Assembly (NCBI GenBank): GCA_040954595.2
Contig: CM082581.2
Location: 7,440,001-7,504,000, forward strand
Direction: 5' to 3'
Origin: Balanoglossus misakiensis
Taxonomy: Eukaryota > Hemichordata
DNA: 64,000 nt
The notes beneath the pieces are model-generated. The model saw only the letters and a list, made by a program, of their open reading frames with translations, did not search any database and was not told where the DNA came from. This document shows, one piece after another, positions 40,201 through 54,400 of the stretch; positions within the stretch are counted from its first letter, which is position 1; each line of letters begins with the position of its first letter. The translations under genes were made by a program, and so were the position numbers.

Positions 40201-42566
40201 TCCCTTGGACATATAACTATATCAGAACAGGGCTATTAAAGTAATAGTCTATGTCACACCGATATTAAGAAAGACAGATGTACAACTAAATGGAACACGA
40301 CATATGATCGTAGAAACGAACAGAAAAGCCAGACTAACCTCAAGTTTCATATGCACAATGTACTATATTCAAATGTGCGAGAACAACCTGGTAACATCAG
40401 TAGAAAACGGAACATACGTATCATATTTTCATTTGAATCAACTGCTTACCAAATTCCGTCAGTTGTTTCGGGGTGTGTGCTTTTTCCCACGACACTCCCG
40501 AAAAAGATTCCGAGGTGCACTTCGAAGTAAAATTTTCAGACCAAACACTAGATTTTTGCAAGAGAGGCTATTCCTTTAACGGTACTTTAATATGGATAGT
40601 CGTGATCATATGTAACCGAGACATTTCTCAAATTTAACTCGAATGTTTCACCGACAAATGGAATTGAACAGACACTTAAAGATAATGCTGTCGAGTGATC
40701 TTATGGATTTCAGTCGCATAAATCATTCCACGTGAAGTGCGTTCTTGTTAAGCTACAGGTGTATGCCTATTTAGTATACTTTTACACGATCTAAAAACGG
40801 TGCCAATGTCTCATAAAGTATTGAAAGTACTTCAGTCATATTCATAGAATATTTCACATCGACTGCATTAAGGTACCACTGCAACTCCTGCACGTAAGGG
40901 TAACTAGCTATAAAGACTCGTTACTTGGTGGCGCTATTTCTATAGCCGAGTCCGTCACCGACAAACAACAGAGACCACAGGCTATACTTATGGTATATAT
41001 TGATATTTTGAGTGCCTGACAAGTAATATTTCCCCAAATCCCTAAAATACTGCTCTCTTGTTCAAATTTGTAATTCTGATTCAGAACAAAAATATGAAAT
41101 TATATGACAATAACTAGGGCGTACTTCGAACTTCGGAGAGGCGAATTCTCCATTTACGAGCTCTAACAGTGATGTCTAAGTCGTACCAGTGGCTATCCCT
41201 TGGTTCACAATCTGGGACAGGAACACTGAGTTTATTAGGATCGTGACCTGTGACGAAGAATGTCGACCGGAAATGTGAAATATCCATAAAATATTAGAAC
41301 TGTTAATTATGTAGTTACCAACTGCTAACGTTAAATTTCTCTCGTTTTTCTTTTTATCCAGCAATACGTATGGGGGCGCCGTACACACACGATCACTCTG
41401 GGAGTGACTGGTAAACCAATCTTCGGACACTGTCGAAAGGAACTAAGGTGGATTCAATAGTAATACTCTAGCATACAATCTTGTTCAGACAGAAACAGAT
41501 CTATCATGATCGGATGGATAGCCTATAACATTTTGGTGACAACGTACAATACCATGGAAACATGCGTTTCAAAATCACAAACAGATCAGCCACCAGGTAA
41601 AATCTCCAATCATCCCCGCTGCAGAAACCCAAAACTCTACCGGGGATTTCATAAAAAAAATGCCTCCATATGGTTGAGTTTTTACAAGCAATTGATTGAC
41701 AGGAATACGGAAATCAACAGCAGTCTAATGTATCTGACGGACGGTCACGCACAATTAGTCATAAAAACTACCTGACCTCACCAGTTTTGAAATTGAGACT
41801 TTCTATAGCTGAATAACGTACTAATATTCAAGCTGTTGCAGATATTTAAATTTGATCATGTTTTTGTGATTTTTGAAACCACCATCGGCTGTTTTCAAGA
41901 CCTTCTCTTCGCGATACTGATTTGCATAATGAGTGTGGTTTTCTAGTTAATATCCAGTTTCATTACCCAATGGGCCTTTGAACCAGAGTATCACTAATTG
42001 GACTACATTCTACATGCAAACCTTTCCTCTCTAAGGTCTATGACCTCATCAAAACAAGTTTTTTATGCCGTACTGTTTACATTAGAGGGACATATGTTTT
42101 GCATAACTGAACCTTTGTTTCTCAATAAAACAGTTCCGTGCACAGACAAAAGGACATATTGTTTACCATTACAGAAATGCCCATGTCAACAAATATGGGA
42201 CTTTAAAAACGAAATACGAACAATTACTGTCTACACACACACTGCTGGCTGATATTAGTAACACTAGCTTAGGGTTTACAACATGAAAAGTTTTTTTTTA
42301 TTAAAACGAACGGAAATAAAGAGGACGTCACCCCTCACAAAAAGCGTGAAATGCGTAAAATTAACAAACCTTCGCTCGCACAACTAATTTTTTTTAAATC
42401 AGAAAAACCCTAAGTGACTTTAAACGTGACAGTTTCAACGCGCAAAAGCAGTCGGTGTCTTACAACCACCAAAACAGTGGAGACGACAGACGCAGCATTA
42501 TAAAGGCCTAAGTTTTTCACGCATCAAATTTAGCCGCTCGCGCTCGCGTGCAAGGGTTAACACCCA
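31254..42566. other. Intergenic, no supported gene
   Basis: About 11.3 kb of unique DNA with a CRE palindrome at 32083-32090 and the possible inverted repeat relative near 35 kb. The 162-codon minus-strand frame at 34.7-35.2 kb lies over that repeat and is not gene-like. No RNA gene or mobile element is seen. Confidence 0.55.
34925..35045 (-). repeat. Possible inverted relative of the 15.4 kb repeat
   Basis: Read on the minus strand this segment has GATACAATAC followed by AAAATGGCCGCC, like the GATACGATCC and ATGGCCG cores at 15.3-15.6 kb. A second GGCGGCC word lies 65-70 bases away. The similarity is limited to short blocks, so membership of the same family is tentative. Confidence 0.4.
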
Positions 42567-42935
42567 AACGATTCCGCTAAATTTCGCTTGGGTCGCAAGC
42601 GCCGATAAAGTGACTCGCCGAGTCAAACCATCTGACCTTGTTTTCCTATGCTTGAACGTACATCTGCTGAAAACCATCCATTGTTGTCGACCTCCAAGGA
42701 ACACGCCCGTCCACAGTCCTGCTATCACACACACACACACACTGTCGTTTCCGCTTAATTCCACTTGACAAGTACTTTTTCCAAGTAATCCACAATCCCG
42801 GTTGGCACAAAAACGGCTAATTCCCTTGTTTTCCTTCAGCTTGAACGAATATCGCCGTAAACTCATCCAAACCGTTAATCCGCAACTTGTCCAGGAGGCA
42901 CGCCCTTCCTTCGTCCGACTCGCACTGGGACCGTT
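42567..42935. repeat. Diverged tandem duplication, about 185-bp unit
   Basis: CGATTCCGCTAAATT at 42569 matches CGTTTCCGCTTAATT at 42746. CCTTGTTTTCCTATGCTTGAA at 42636 matches CCTTGTTTTCCTTCAGCTTG at 42824, followed in both by CATCCA and then by an AGG(A)(A/G)CACGCCC block. Offsets are 177 and 188 bases. The segment is CpG-rich. The minus-strand open frame of 122 codons across it shows no recognisable domain. Confidence 0.7.
42726..42743. repeat. (CA)n dinucleotide repeat
   Basis: A run of about 8 CA units at the junction between the two copies of the 42.6 kb tandem duplication. Confidence 0.85.
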
Positions 42936-43441
42936 CTATTTTCAACCCGGGGTGGCGGGGTTGTTCAGGTGATTTTTCGTGGGTGAATCTTCACATACCA
43001 ACTTCGTGACTTTTTTTCATGGAGGGGTATTTTCATAAAAATTATACGACCAAAATAGATGTGAAGAAAAACACAACGAAGACTCAATAAACTTTTCAGT
43101 GGCACAGAATTCAAAATCTTTCAAGTTTAGGGCAAGCGAAAGTTTGGATTACGTGGATAATCCGCCGGGGACGGCCGCCTGCTATGTTACGTGACGCGCA
43201 GTGTTCAGCGAATGAAAAGAATAGGCCATTCTTCTATCACAGGTGCACGGAACAAATTGTTCTCACCCTCCATCTCGAAACCTGAATGCCGTGCAAGCAG
43301 CAAAGGGCGCCTGTACACCAGTGTCGCTGAACTGGCAGATAAATAAAACTCGAATCACGAAGTACTGAAAAGATGGCATGTGATGTTCCAGGCTTCTCAG
43401 CAAATGATGCATATGATGAAATTCCAAGAGCAAAAGAAAGA
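42936..43441. other. CpG-rich boundary segment
   Basis: This is the last CpG-rich stretch before the CpG-poor domain. It contains GGATAATCCGCCGGGGACGG-type sequence and no coding exon. It separates the 42.6 kb duplication from the inferred end of the minus-strand transcript. Confidence 0.5.
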
Positions 43442-43471
43442 CCCATGCACGCACACGCACACACACACACA
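43442..43471. repeat. (CA)n dinucleotide repeat
   Basis: About 13 CA units, the first few alternating with CG. Read on the minus strand it is a TG-rich tract just downstream of the distal AATAAA and may serve as the downstream element of the poly(A) site. Confidence 0.9.
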
Positions 43472-43515
43472 TAATAACTGCACATTCACAAGTATTTGTT
43501 GGTTTTCTAAAATGA

Positions 43516-43521
43516 TTTATT
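43516..43521 (-). terminator. Distal poly(A) signal AATAAA with TG-rich downstream element
   Basis: The minus strand reads AATAAATCATTTTAG, followed about 45-75 bases later by a TG repeat (the CA repeat at 43442-43471 read in reverse). The site coincides with the place where CpG density jumps up, so it is a good candidate for the true end of the transcription unit. Whether it belongs to the CCDC142-like gene or to an unseen downstream transcript is not settled. Confidence 0.4.
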
Positions 43522-46500
43522 TGTTCCCTTTCCGCACTGACTCTCAAATACAGATACTCTGCAACTTGGTACAGTGGATACAATAATTTATCTCGGACTA
43601 CCGTCATTAAAGACAAAAAAATAAAGAATACATTACTATACAAAACCTGTACACTACAGTCTCTACCGATAACAGTATGTACATGACACCGAATTACAAA
43701 ATATCACTTTATATTTACATAGCCAGTATATGGAACGTACTCCTTAAAATACTTTTGGAGATTCATTTCTTTTCAGAACCAAGAACATAATTTTGGTAAG
43801 TAGTTTTGAAAAAATATATTTACAGATCCATCAGGGTTGCTATGTTAATTAAATAATTATCATTGTCGGAAAACAAAATTTGACTTCGCAAATGCAAGAT
43901 TGGCCTTGGGGTTCGGTCTGTTTCAAAGTGCTTTTAAAAGACAGATTCTGATGAAAATTACGATGGGAGACATAGTATGATACACATGCCATGATTTCAA
44001 CGTGCAACCTTCTGTTCGGACTACAGGAAGCCAACCGCACCCTCTCCAGCCCACGCAATGGAATAGCCTTCAGTGAATGGCACTGGTTGGATCATTCCAT
44101 AATGATATAAAGGGTAGCGAAAGTACATTGGACGGACGACAGCTTGTAACAAAACTACAATCACAAAGTGATGACAACTTGATACACCAAACATATTACC
44201 AGTAACATCGTTGCATGAGTGACAGTAACTGTGCCTGTAAAATTAAAGCTATGAAATTAATGAAACACATTTTTTATACAAAAATCTGACTTCGTACGTA
44301 CAAGAAACATTGACAATTTTAGGTTCACAGGGACAGAAGATTGAGTGACCATTGTAATATTGATATGACTTCAGCACAAGTGATCTTTGAAGTATCACTG
44401 AAGTAACAATTTGAACATCTTTGCCTCATGAAAAATCAGAACGACACTGACCGATCAATGATGCGATATAAATGCCACTGACCAATGTCAGTTTTCTGTC
44501 TATTATACACACTAAACTATAATTTGTCATGGGAAAACCCTTTCTAAGTGAAAATTTCATGATTCATTACATATTAGTAATTAAAGCATTCTTTGATCCA
44601 ATGAGATGCAGGCTAAATGATGGTCAAAATGTAGTTGACATATTTTTAAGTGACAATGCTGTGGTTATTTTTCGTATTATTCTGCTTTGCTGAATACTGT
44701 CCACATATGGTAAGTGTGTTTGGTAAGTAGGTATGGTAAATCTGGAATGGCGAGGAACCGGCAATTACATCAAACAAGGCAACAGACAATTTTTCTCCAC
44801 TGAAACAAACTTCAACAAAGAAATAACAAATCAAATATTTACAAAAGTTCTTCTGATATCAATTAATATAATAAACATGACTTTTTAGCTCTCTAAATTT
44901 AAATTAAATGAACTCTCTGCCTCTAGGCTTAGTACACTCCAGATCAGTCGAAATTCCGGGATTTTCAAGGGCTATCCAGGCGTGTATGAACCTTCTATTA
45001 TGAATTTAAGTGACCCTGTTGATTGTAATTGAAAATCCAACTTTGGTATTGAAGCTTGCAGCTTACTTGTATTCGAAGTGTCATGTCATATAAAAGAGCG
45101 CCCTCAATGGTTAAAACGAAATATTTGTATTAAATTACCTTTGTACATAACAGAAACAGTGCCAATGATTTGTAATGTATAGAGAGCAACTGGACAAAAC
45201 AAAAAACAATTCTTTAGTTTAAGGGGTATCTTTTACAAATAAGTATGTCTTTTTCCAAATATACATACAATAACATAAATAAACATCAAGGTGTAAAATA
45301 GCATCTTTGTGATTTAAAAAAGTTATTCCACATACAACGAAGTTTTGATGCTTGAAAGGATAAGGACTATGTACAAATAAAATATGATGATCTTTAAATG
45401 TATCTAGTCACACTTGACATCGTTCTTTTAAATATCTACCCTTCCCATAAAACTTATCGATATAAACTCCTTTTCAAACATTCAAATGACCCTCGTCGAA
45501 ACAAACAAACAAACAACCTTAAAAGAACCGTATTTCACAATATCCTCTTGTCATCTGTAATGTTCATGTACAAACTGTCTTTTTTTCAGTCACAATGACG
45601 TAAATTCACTGAGAAAAAAATCTCGAGTTCACATATTTTAAACGAAGGCTTTAATACACTGAAAAGTTCACATAAAAAATAATAATATTAGTGTTTCGGT
45701 CTTTCTGTTTCGTAACAAAATGACAATTTTAAAGCAAATGCCGCAGCAGTCCACAAAATAAAAAGTATGTAAATACCTGGATTCATATAAATCCAGTGTG
45801 GGTTAAAATTGAATAACTTTGGACTTTTTTCATCAACTTGTACAGCTGCTACTCTTATTAACTGGACTAGTTAAACATATATTCAAAATAAATAAAAAAT
45901 ATTCGGTTGTGAAGCTGTGAGTCACTGACGGAGTGTACGGTAATGTCAGTTTTGGACTTAAAGATCTGTTTATGTGACGAGACATTCATGGAATGCTGTG
46001 GAACCGATCTCAATGGAGGAATTCCACCACCTGGCACTTGAATCCGACTTCTCTGTTGAAATCGTCCCACAACTTAATCCAGCACTACCAGTTCGCCATT
46101 TCCCCTCATCATAATCCTTATGGGTCATAGGCCATTCATCTGAATATCACTACTTTCAACGAAGCACATACATTCCATCTCCAATCCTTTGCAAAAAGAA
46201 TTATTTCTTCCTGTGAGTTGTGTCAATACATTGCACTGGAGTTTCCATCCATTTCCCTAAGTTACTATTGTTGGAAAGCTAAAAATCTCTTACTAAAACA
46301 AAATTCCTTTCCTTGCACAATACATCCCTTCATACCATTAAAGACCTCATTATCTAATATATGAAGCCACCAATATGACATGTAAAAAATAAATTTTATG
46401 ACACAGAAAAATTCTTCCTGTTAAGTAAAGGTACATGTATATGGATAATGCAAGGAAATTTCTCCAAATGAACACAAATATGCTTGCGCTAATTGACAGA

Positions 46501-48163
46501 TAATGTCATCATTGAATGTTTTCTTCCAAACAATCTTCATAAGTAGTGGCACCCTTTCTAATTTTATTTTAATATGGGGCCTGAGAAAATATACAATTGG
46601 TGGAGGAAATATTCACGTTTTGATCTAATACTGAATACAGTGTGAAGAATACTGGTGTTTGTTCTTCTGTGCCTTGTATCTATACAAGTATCAATAGTGT
46701 ACTCTCAGAAAATTGGAATATCATTCTATTCCATACAACAGTGCACTGATGATGACTTTAAAGGCATTGTACCTCATCATCACTGTGTTTGAGCATATAA
46801 TATCTTGTGGGGTGACGGAGTTGCTTTTAAGTAACACCATTACTCTAGGAGTCAAGTGATGCCCTACTATTTCAGTTTTGGTAGTCTCGGTGCGAAAGTT
46901 TTGTCTTATTTCAGTGATGATGATAAAAATCTAAGTACGAAATTCAGTCAAGATCTAATTGAAACTTATGGCACTAATTTGAGATTAATGTGCTCAGCTC
47001 AGCCGACCGATTTCTGTCATTTTACTTGTCAAAGACGAAATGAAACAATTCAAATGATATTGATAACGTTGTGATGGGTTTCTGCAAGCAATGCTCTGAA
47101 AACAATTCTGAAATCTCCTTCTAAAAATTCCTCATTGTGTCCATGTTATGGTGGGATAGACTTTTCAAGGCAGACACTGAAACTTGGCCATAACGTGTGC
47201 CACAGAATCCTGTACATATGTCAGAAGGTGACATGGTCTATTACATGTAATACCCACATGGATTTCAGTTCACAACTGGATATGACTTGACACCAGTTCA
47301 CACAAAAAAAAACAGAACTTGGTATTACAATTCGACAGCATCGTTGTCTCTCAGTTTAAAAATCATGCCTGCCTCATACGTACATCAGAAAATATTCAGC
47401 CACTTTTGGATAAAACATGTACTTTCAGTTTAAAACTTCATCCTCACCCATACAAAAACCACCCTACCCCCTCAGATATCCATTTGCACAACAGAACAAC
47501 TAAAACTTCTGACACGAACATCACGAGTAGAACATCTTCTGTAACATATCCATGACAGAACATCAATGAAAATGGTGGGAGCCATCTTAGTACTTAACAT
47601 TTCATTTGTAATATCTAAAAATATATGAATCAATACTTTTATGTTTGGTCCATACAAATACTTATATCTTTAAATAGAAATTTGAGTTGTTATTTACATA
47701 TTATTTATTGAAAGTTGCTCTGGACAAGGCAGCTAGTAGACTGTGACAATGGGAACCATAACACCCGGATTTCTTTGAAAGTGGTGTGCACTTGATAAAG
47801 CAGTCTCAAAATTTCCCTTTCTTTCTTGCTGATCAGTCACACATACACTACTGTGCAGTCAACTCCAACTCAGAATATTTATGTACAAAAGATCAACAAG
47901 AAACCTCTCTGAGCTATTTATTTGTCTGCCACAAGCACATGCCAAACCGTGCCTTGTAGTGACCTATGACAGGCATGCCGAAACAAAAGTACAAAAAGTC
48001 TCACACAAAATATCAATCTACACAGGTTTTGTGCACCGTCTACTAGCCTTGTCATCAACTCAAGCTTTCACCCCTTTGTCCCTGTACAGTGGGTCAGCCC
48101 TAGTGTTTTCACACGGGAAAGGGCTGGACTCAAGCAACGAGGGAACGGGGAGGTAAAAAGGGA
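43522..48163 (-). other. Probable long 3' UTR or downstream transcribed region
   Basis: This 4.6 kb downstream of the stop codon is AT-rich and CpG-poor like the introns, contains no convincing open frame, and ends at a good AATAAA/TG-rich pair. It is therefore most simply the extended 3' UTR of the minus-strand gene. TACATGTA words are common here. I see no tandem repeat or mobile element. Confidence 0.4.
47917..47922 (-). terminator. Proximal poly(A) signal AATAAA
   Basis: The minus strand reads AATAAATAGCTC, starting 242 bases after the stop codon. It is followed within about 30 bases by a U/GU-rich stretch (GTTTCTTGTTGATCTTTTG), the usual arrangement of a metazoan cleavage site. It would give a short 3' UTR of roughly 270 bases. 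Confidence 0.5.
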
Positions 48164-48420
48164 TTAAATCTCATGAGGCTGAGGATTCAGACACCCCAAG
48201 GGTAATTTCCACCTATTACCAGCATGCACCCTCAGTGCCAACCACTCGTCGCGCCTCGGGACGTGGTAGGCCTCCTCGTCCAGGTTGCCCTCCATGATGT
48301 CGCTGCCGCTGGCCTCGCTGCTGCTGGCCGCCCCATCGGCCGTCGGGAACAGCGTGTTGCCAAGGAGACTGTTCCGGCGGGATTCGGTGCCGGCGTTGGT
48401 CGATGTGCTGTACTCTGAGC
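48164..48420 (-). CDS. CCDC142: CCDC142-like gene, last coding exon with stop
   Basis: This 257-nt exon completes the frame (85 codons plus TAA at 48166-48164). The acceptor is GGATTTTTTGCACAG. It starts with CSEYSTSTNAG, continues through a Ser/Gly and acidic tract (SSSEASGSDIMEGNLDEEAY), and ends with a conserved-looking RRDEWLALRVHAGNRWKLP tail. The last part of the exon is less GC-rich than its start. Confidence 0.87.
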
Positions 48421-51400
48421 CTGTGCAAAAAATCCAAGAAAGTGAGAAGTCGCTAGTTTGCGATACACAATTAAAACAAGAAGGGGCAAATATTATGGTA
48501 TACAGATTCTTGAAGATTTGTGTTTCTAAACTGCAGTGGTACCAGCCCTTATGTTAAACTATTTCAGCTGCCCTTTATTGGAAAATCTTTGCAGAAGCGA
48601 TATTCTGTGCAAACCCTCAACATACATGTATGTGTAAACAATGACAACAAGCAATAACAAGCCACATAGTTATTGCACAGTGAATATGCAAGTACATGTA
48701 TATTAAACAAGCCATAGTTCACATGCTTTAGCATCTCTCAGAAATTCCAAAGTTTCCAGGTTTGCAGAAAATTTGGCAAAACTGCATAAACAGCACACAC
48801 AAAGCTATACATTGCTCAGAAACAGACAATACATGTATCTGCCCACATGATTGTGACAAAACATACACATAGTGTAGAAAACATGCTTCTTACTTACAAT
48901 TTCTCTGTGTCAGTGACAACCCTCCACCCCTATGCCACTGTAGTGTAGGTCTAGTCTACCCATTGAAACAATGGGGTCAGACCACCACACAGTGATGGAA
49001 GGGGTGCTCAGGTGTCTAATAACAGCAGATCAAAGTGCCATATCCCATCACCACTGCCAGGGGTGTAGAAACATTAGTTCAACCAGCAGCGAGAAATGTA
49101 ACAGAATTCTTGCAAAATTTTCATCTTGAGGAAGGGGTATGGATAATCATCTCAGTGACCAGTTTTTCCTCAAGATATTCATTTCAACATTTTCATAATG
49201 CAGTTTAAAAAGTAATGAGAATAACAGAGTTTCTGTTTAATTTTCTTTTTGGCACAACTGACTGACATTTCTCGCTACTGATGATTTCCTCATCTCCGGA
49301 TCCCCCCCCCCTTTTTTCTACACCCCCGGCCACCATCGTCACCACTTCTGACAACAACCCTACATACCAGATAAAGGAGCGCTCTGACAAGAGAACCACA
49401 ACTCACAGCAGTCGTCCTTGAAATCCCGCCGGGACTTGTTCTTTCTCTTGGGCTGCTGCTTGAGCAGCTGCACCGCGCCCTCCATGTGCTTGAAGACGTC
49501 CAGCGCCAGCACGCTCTGCTGGGTCTCCTGGCTCAGGCCGCTCATGTCCGACGAGATCCACTGCCGGATGTAGTTGAAGTCCAGGTGCAGCTGGTGGGCT
49601 CCGTACAAACTGAAAATGCGACGGGCAATTTTTAAGCGTGCAAAGTGAGTACTTCAAAGCATTGGATGCACGGACAAAATGCCAGGCAAAAGTTTAAATT
49701 GTGATAAACGTACATGCAAGTTCCTATGGTAAAACGATACAGTGGTATTAACTCGAGAAGACAATCACTGAGGTCGCACAATCTAAAAATAGACAGACGA
49801 GAAGATCTCATTTTTTCCAGAAAAGCCACTGGGGGTCACAGCGCTCTACTGGGAATGTCTGTACAAGGAAATGCAGTCGTGTAATTCCCTGGATAAACAG
49901 CTGCCGGGGCTGGGATTTGAGACGGCAGACACACATACACACACAGGAAGTGTGAATGAAATGGGATCCGGCAAGAAAAGAAGCACTGCAAAGATGTACA
50001 AGTGGGTATCTTTGACCGAACATGTCTGACTTTGACTGCTCCCGTTCACAGATGTATCATCGCACAGCTTCCAGCTGTATTTTCTGTCGCGTTCAGTTTG
50101 CGATGTGAAATAAAATTCAACTCTCTCCACACGGGCACCTTTCTTTGCTCTGCACAGGTGGGTTCGTTAGCTCTGCAACCTTGACTGAAATCGATAATTT
50201 GAATTAGCATCTCGATTTTTTCTGCCAAGAGATACTGAAGCACAAACCATGGCACCCCTTCTCTCCTCCAACCAAGATACAACTCTCCGTGTTTACAAGA
50301 GATTAAATATTTACAAGAAAGTGGTGATGTTCTTGACAGAATAATGCTCATGCCCACTGGAAACTAAAAATACCAGTAAAATTACAGTTCCTATAAAAGT
50401 GACTTCCTGTGTTGATCAAGGACAGTGTAATTACCGCCAGGAAGAAAACCAACTTAACATTCATAATGACCGGTGATCTCAGCGACCCATTACAGAGACA
50501 TGAGGAGGAAATTATCACTTTAAAAAAGAAAGAAAACCGTGCTGACTTGGCAACAGAGTACTTGACAGCTTATCATGTACTTTCACACCTTTTCATGACA
50601 CCTTTTTGCATGGATGGAAAAAGATTTCTGTTTTTTTAGATACACTTCTTTCTATCAATCTCCATCCACTATCCCCTATAAAATCCACTCATTCCTTTTG
50701 CAACATCCTCAAGCTAAAGCTCTGTCACAGAGAGGCACACAAAACAAATCTCCTTCACTATTATTACTATTTCATTTTTTATAATTGCCCTAATCACCTG
50801 AACTTAATCTTCTCCTTCAGTATGATGTTCATCCACGCGTCGAGAACGGCCACCACCGTCACAGTAACAGCCGATATCTGAGCGGCCGTCTTCAATTTAC
50901 TCACTCCATCGGTAACCGGCTCCAAGATGGTTTCCACAGCGGACTCGACGTACGCATTAGGTTCTGTCGGATAGTCTGCGGAGAGAAAAAGAAAAGAATG
51001 CAAAATGAGAAATCAACAGGTTGTTAAAGATGACACAGTACCTGCTAGTGAATGAAGGTGAACTGTTTTGAAGTCAAATTGTAAATTAAAGAAACTGTTT
51101 CAAAGATTTTCTCTGGACCTGAGCATCTGGCTACAGATACAGAGCCAGGCACACACCACAGTTCTGTATTGTGAATTCATCAACACCGACAGCTTGACTC
51201 ACCCTGGTTACTCTTTCGTTTCCACACTTTTCCCAGGGGCATCGCTTGCTGCCAGTACTCTGTCGACATCCTGGTACAGTCCTGACCAAACAATTTACTG
51301 GAGGTACTGGAAAGGTTCTACAGCAAAAAAAATTATGAAATGAAATCATAAGTTGCCATAACCATTTTCCCTGTATGATAATTAGGGAATATATGAATGA

Positions 51401-54400
51401 GCTGATGGTCAGAAAAGCCGGTTTGGTCTGCAACCCCACAATTATAATTTTACATGTATGGCAAAGATGGAAGCTAAATTCTGCACAAAAGTACGGAATT
51501 ATATGCATATATATCTGATGTTATAAAATGGAACACTGAGAACACTTTCTAGGCTTCCCGTCATGTGTCTTGCTTGACTGCATAATCATAGGTGACAACA
51601 GTTTTGTTCATAGACACATGTAGTATGTACCCTTATTCAACAAATCCAAAATGAAGATCAGAAACAGCCTCACTTACATGTAACTTGGAGGTTGCAGCAT
51701 TGAGTTGATGCCATAGTTGATTCAGCCTATTGTTGAGTTGCATATCGTGATTCCCGCTGGTCGTTGACCCCACGGCAATCACCCCGGGTCCGGGACTTGT
51801 GCTCAGGTCGGTTGTCGTGCACAGAGGCTGTGCTAGCTTCAGAACGCGTAGTGCCGTATCTGTGAGTGTCTGTTTAGCAATAAAAATATAAACATTTTCG
51901 CTTACAGTAATTTGACCAATGTTCAACAAAGAACCGATGTGCCGTAATGTGTACAAATTTGATGTCATGGCATATTTTATCAAATGTGAAAACATGCTGT
52001 TTTTTTATGTTTTAAGAAACATAATCTTTAGGGGTGATACATTGTGCGAACAATGGTATTAGAAACATGCTATTTGGGTTATTTTGTTGCACAGAAGTTA
52101 CACCTTCGAGAATTCTGTGCCAGTCCGAGTTATTAATGTTTCAAGAAAACCTACACTGTACGTCATTGTAGCTTGGAATCAAGTGACATTCAATCAAACA
52201 CGGAACGCAGCAAATTGCAGTGAGCTGTCATGTCTGACTTTTCATGAGTGTAAGAAACGACTCGAAAAAGGTTAACACAGACCACTGTTGTGAGATTTGT
52301 TACATTCTCACACAGACAGACAGAACACCCGACGACATCACACTGAAGCAGACACAACTCTTAAGATGATAGCTCGAGTGACCTTTACGACTTGGAAATA
52401 ACAATGGCACTTATGAACGATACACTCTATTTTAGGAAAATATTCTGTAGACATTGCTATTAAATAAGTCTCATTTTCTGATTTTGATTCTCACGCAAGA
52501 TAACATGTGGTACTTTCAGGAAATGATCCTCTATAACATCTGGTCAAAAACAGTTTTTAATATTTCACGTACCTTGAGGTCACTTTGCGTAATAAGTAGA
52601 AATGAACCAATGGACCAAGAGGACAGGAACTGTAGTGTCTTGGTGTGCGACCACTTCAATGCACTGTTCAGAGTTGTGAGAAGCCTGGCCAATGCTGGGA
52701 TCGTCACTGTTACCACGGCGTTCCTCGGGTACACGGGCAAACCATTCTTCCCTGTGACAGAGAGAAAAAAACGTTGTCAAAAACAAAGAAGAGCTAGAGT
52801 GTGCATCATTTCCTGTTAGCCAATATCACAAGAAACAGTACAAATCAGCCTAAAGTCTGGCTACTGTTTCTATTTTCAGTTTTGCAATTTTTTTACCCAC
52901 CCACCCATCTAGGTGAGGGTTTACAATGCCTGGAAACACCAGCGATTCTAGACTGCTTCAAAATGGATATTGGACATCTGAACCTAACCCTTTGATTCTG
53001 TGACAGGAAGCTTTTGTGATCTGATTTTACCGGGTATCAGTTACCCCCTTACCCCTCCCCCCCCCCCCCCTTCCAACAACTAGATCAGTGCAACACGCAG
53101 CGCACAGATTGAACTCTGGCTGGAAAGCACTCAACCACGCTGACACACAAGAAATCAAATCAAGACGAGATGCCAGCCAGTCTAGACTCATCCTCCAGGC
53201 TGCACTCCCACCTTGCAGAACAGATAGCCTCATCACTCCTCAGAGAAACTAATTGCTTTTTCCTCGTTGGAACACAAACAGAGGAGTACAAGCAAAACAC
53301 TAAAATATACATGCAGAGTGAGACAGTTAGTAAAACTTGTTAACAGATATAATGTTTTATATTCCCTCCCAAATATACAGGCATATTATTTCCACTGGGG
53401 GTGCAAACTGACCTCTTGATGGAGATTTGAGTGCCGGCGTCTGTTCAGCCGACATCAGCAGACTGACCAACGGATGGAAGGCTTCTTGGAACAGCATCGC
53501 AGTCTTGGTGCGGTGTTCCCCTGCCCCCATGCTCAGTGGCAAACACTTATCGATCACCGATGATGACAGCGCATCACAGAAGCCTGTAAAATGTTTGAAA
53601 TAATATTACAAGGCAATTAATTAATATACATGTGTGGAGTTGTTTATAGCCAAAAACAGTCTGGTAACAGACAGGTGTATTTGACATATTTTTAATTACA
53701 TTTAGATTTCGTTATTTTGTGTTACTGTTATATACTGAGTGATATATTTTTGTTATCATTTTGTTACAATGTTGCAAACTGACATGATAGCTTTTTGCTT
53801 CATGTTAAATTGCTGGAAAGACACCGCCAAAGCTTGAGGGTGCACTGTACTTTTTTTTTAACATAAAATATTAAACATGCGGAACTGTACAACTGTGTCA
53901 GCGTAATCTCAATGATCAAAAGTGCAACGTGTCTTATTTTCCTTCTCGCTTACCAGAATCCCAGTCGGCGATAGCAGCTGCTGCATGTAGCTGCCGGGCC
54001 AGAGACTGCAACGACACCACCGCGCCCGGTGCAAACATATCTGAAAGTGAAACGGGAGAATTCACACGGGTTGTATTACAGTAGTTCATGTATTTGTTGA
54101 CCTATAGATACGAAATGCCAATGTACTCTATTAGCGAGACATGTTGGAGGCTAGGGACCGTGCAGAACGACAGCGCACAAAGCTTTCTTTTTTTAAGTCT
54201 TCCCCTTGGTACTAAAAAAATATTATGTACAAACCCATCAGGATTCATTTTTAAAATACATGTACTCCCCATGGTACTGTGTGCAAACGTACAAATAAAT
54301 TGAACGATATAAATAGGGTACTTGGAGGCAATGAAAACGTGCATGCAAGGTTGTTTTTTTAATTAACACACTGTCACTTACGGAATCGTGTAGAAGCTCT

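Noticed and set aside
42498-42866. 122-codon minus-strand frame
   Set aside because: It runs across a tandem duplication and a CA repeat. Similar short peptide stretches in the two copies follow from the DNA duplication, not from a protein repeat.
43237-43643. Cys/Val-rich frames
   Set aside because: They are generated by the CA repeat and its CpG-rich flank.
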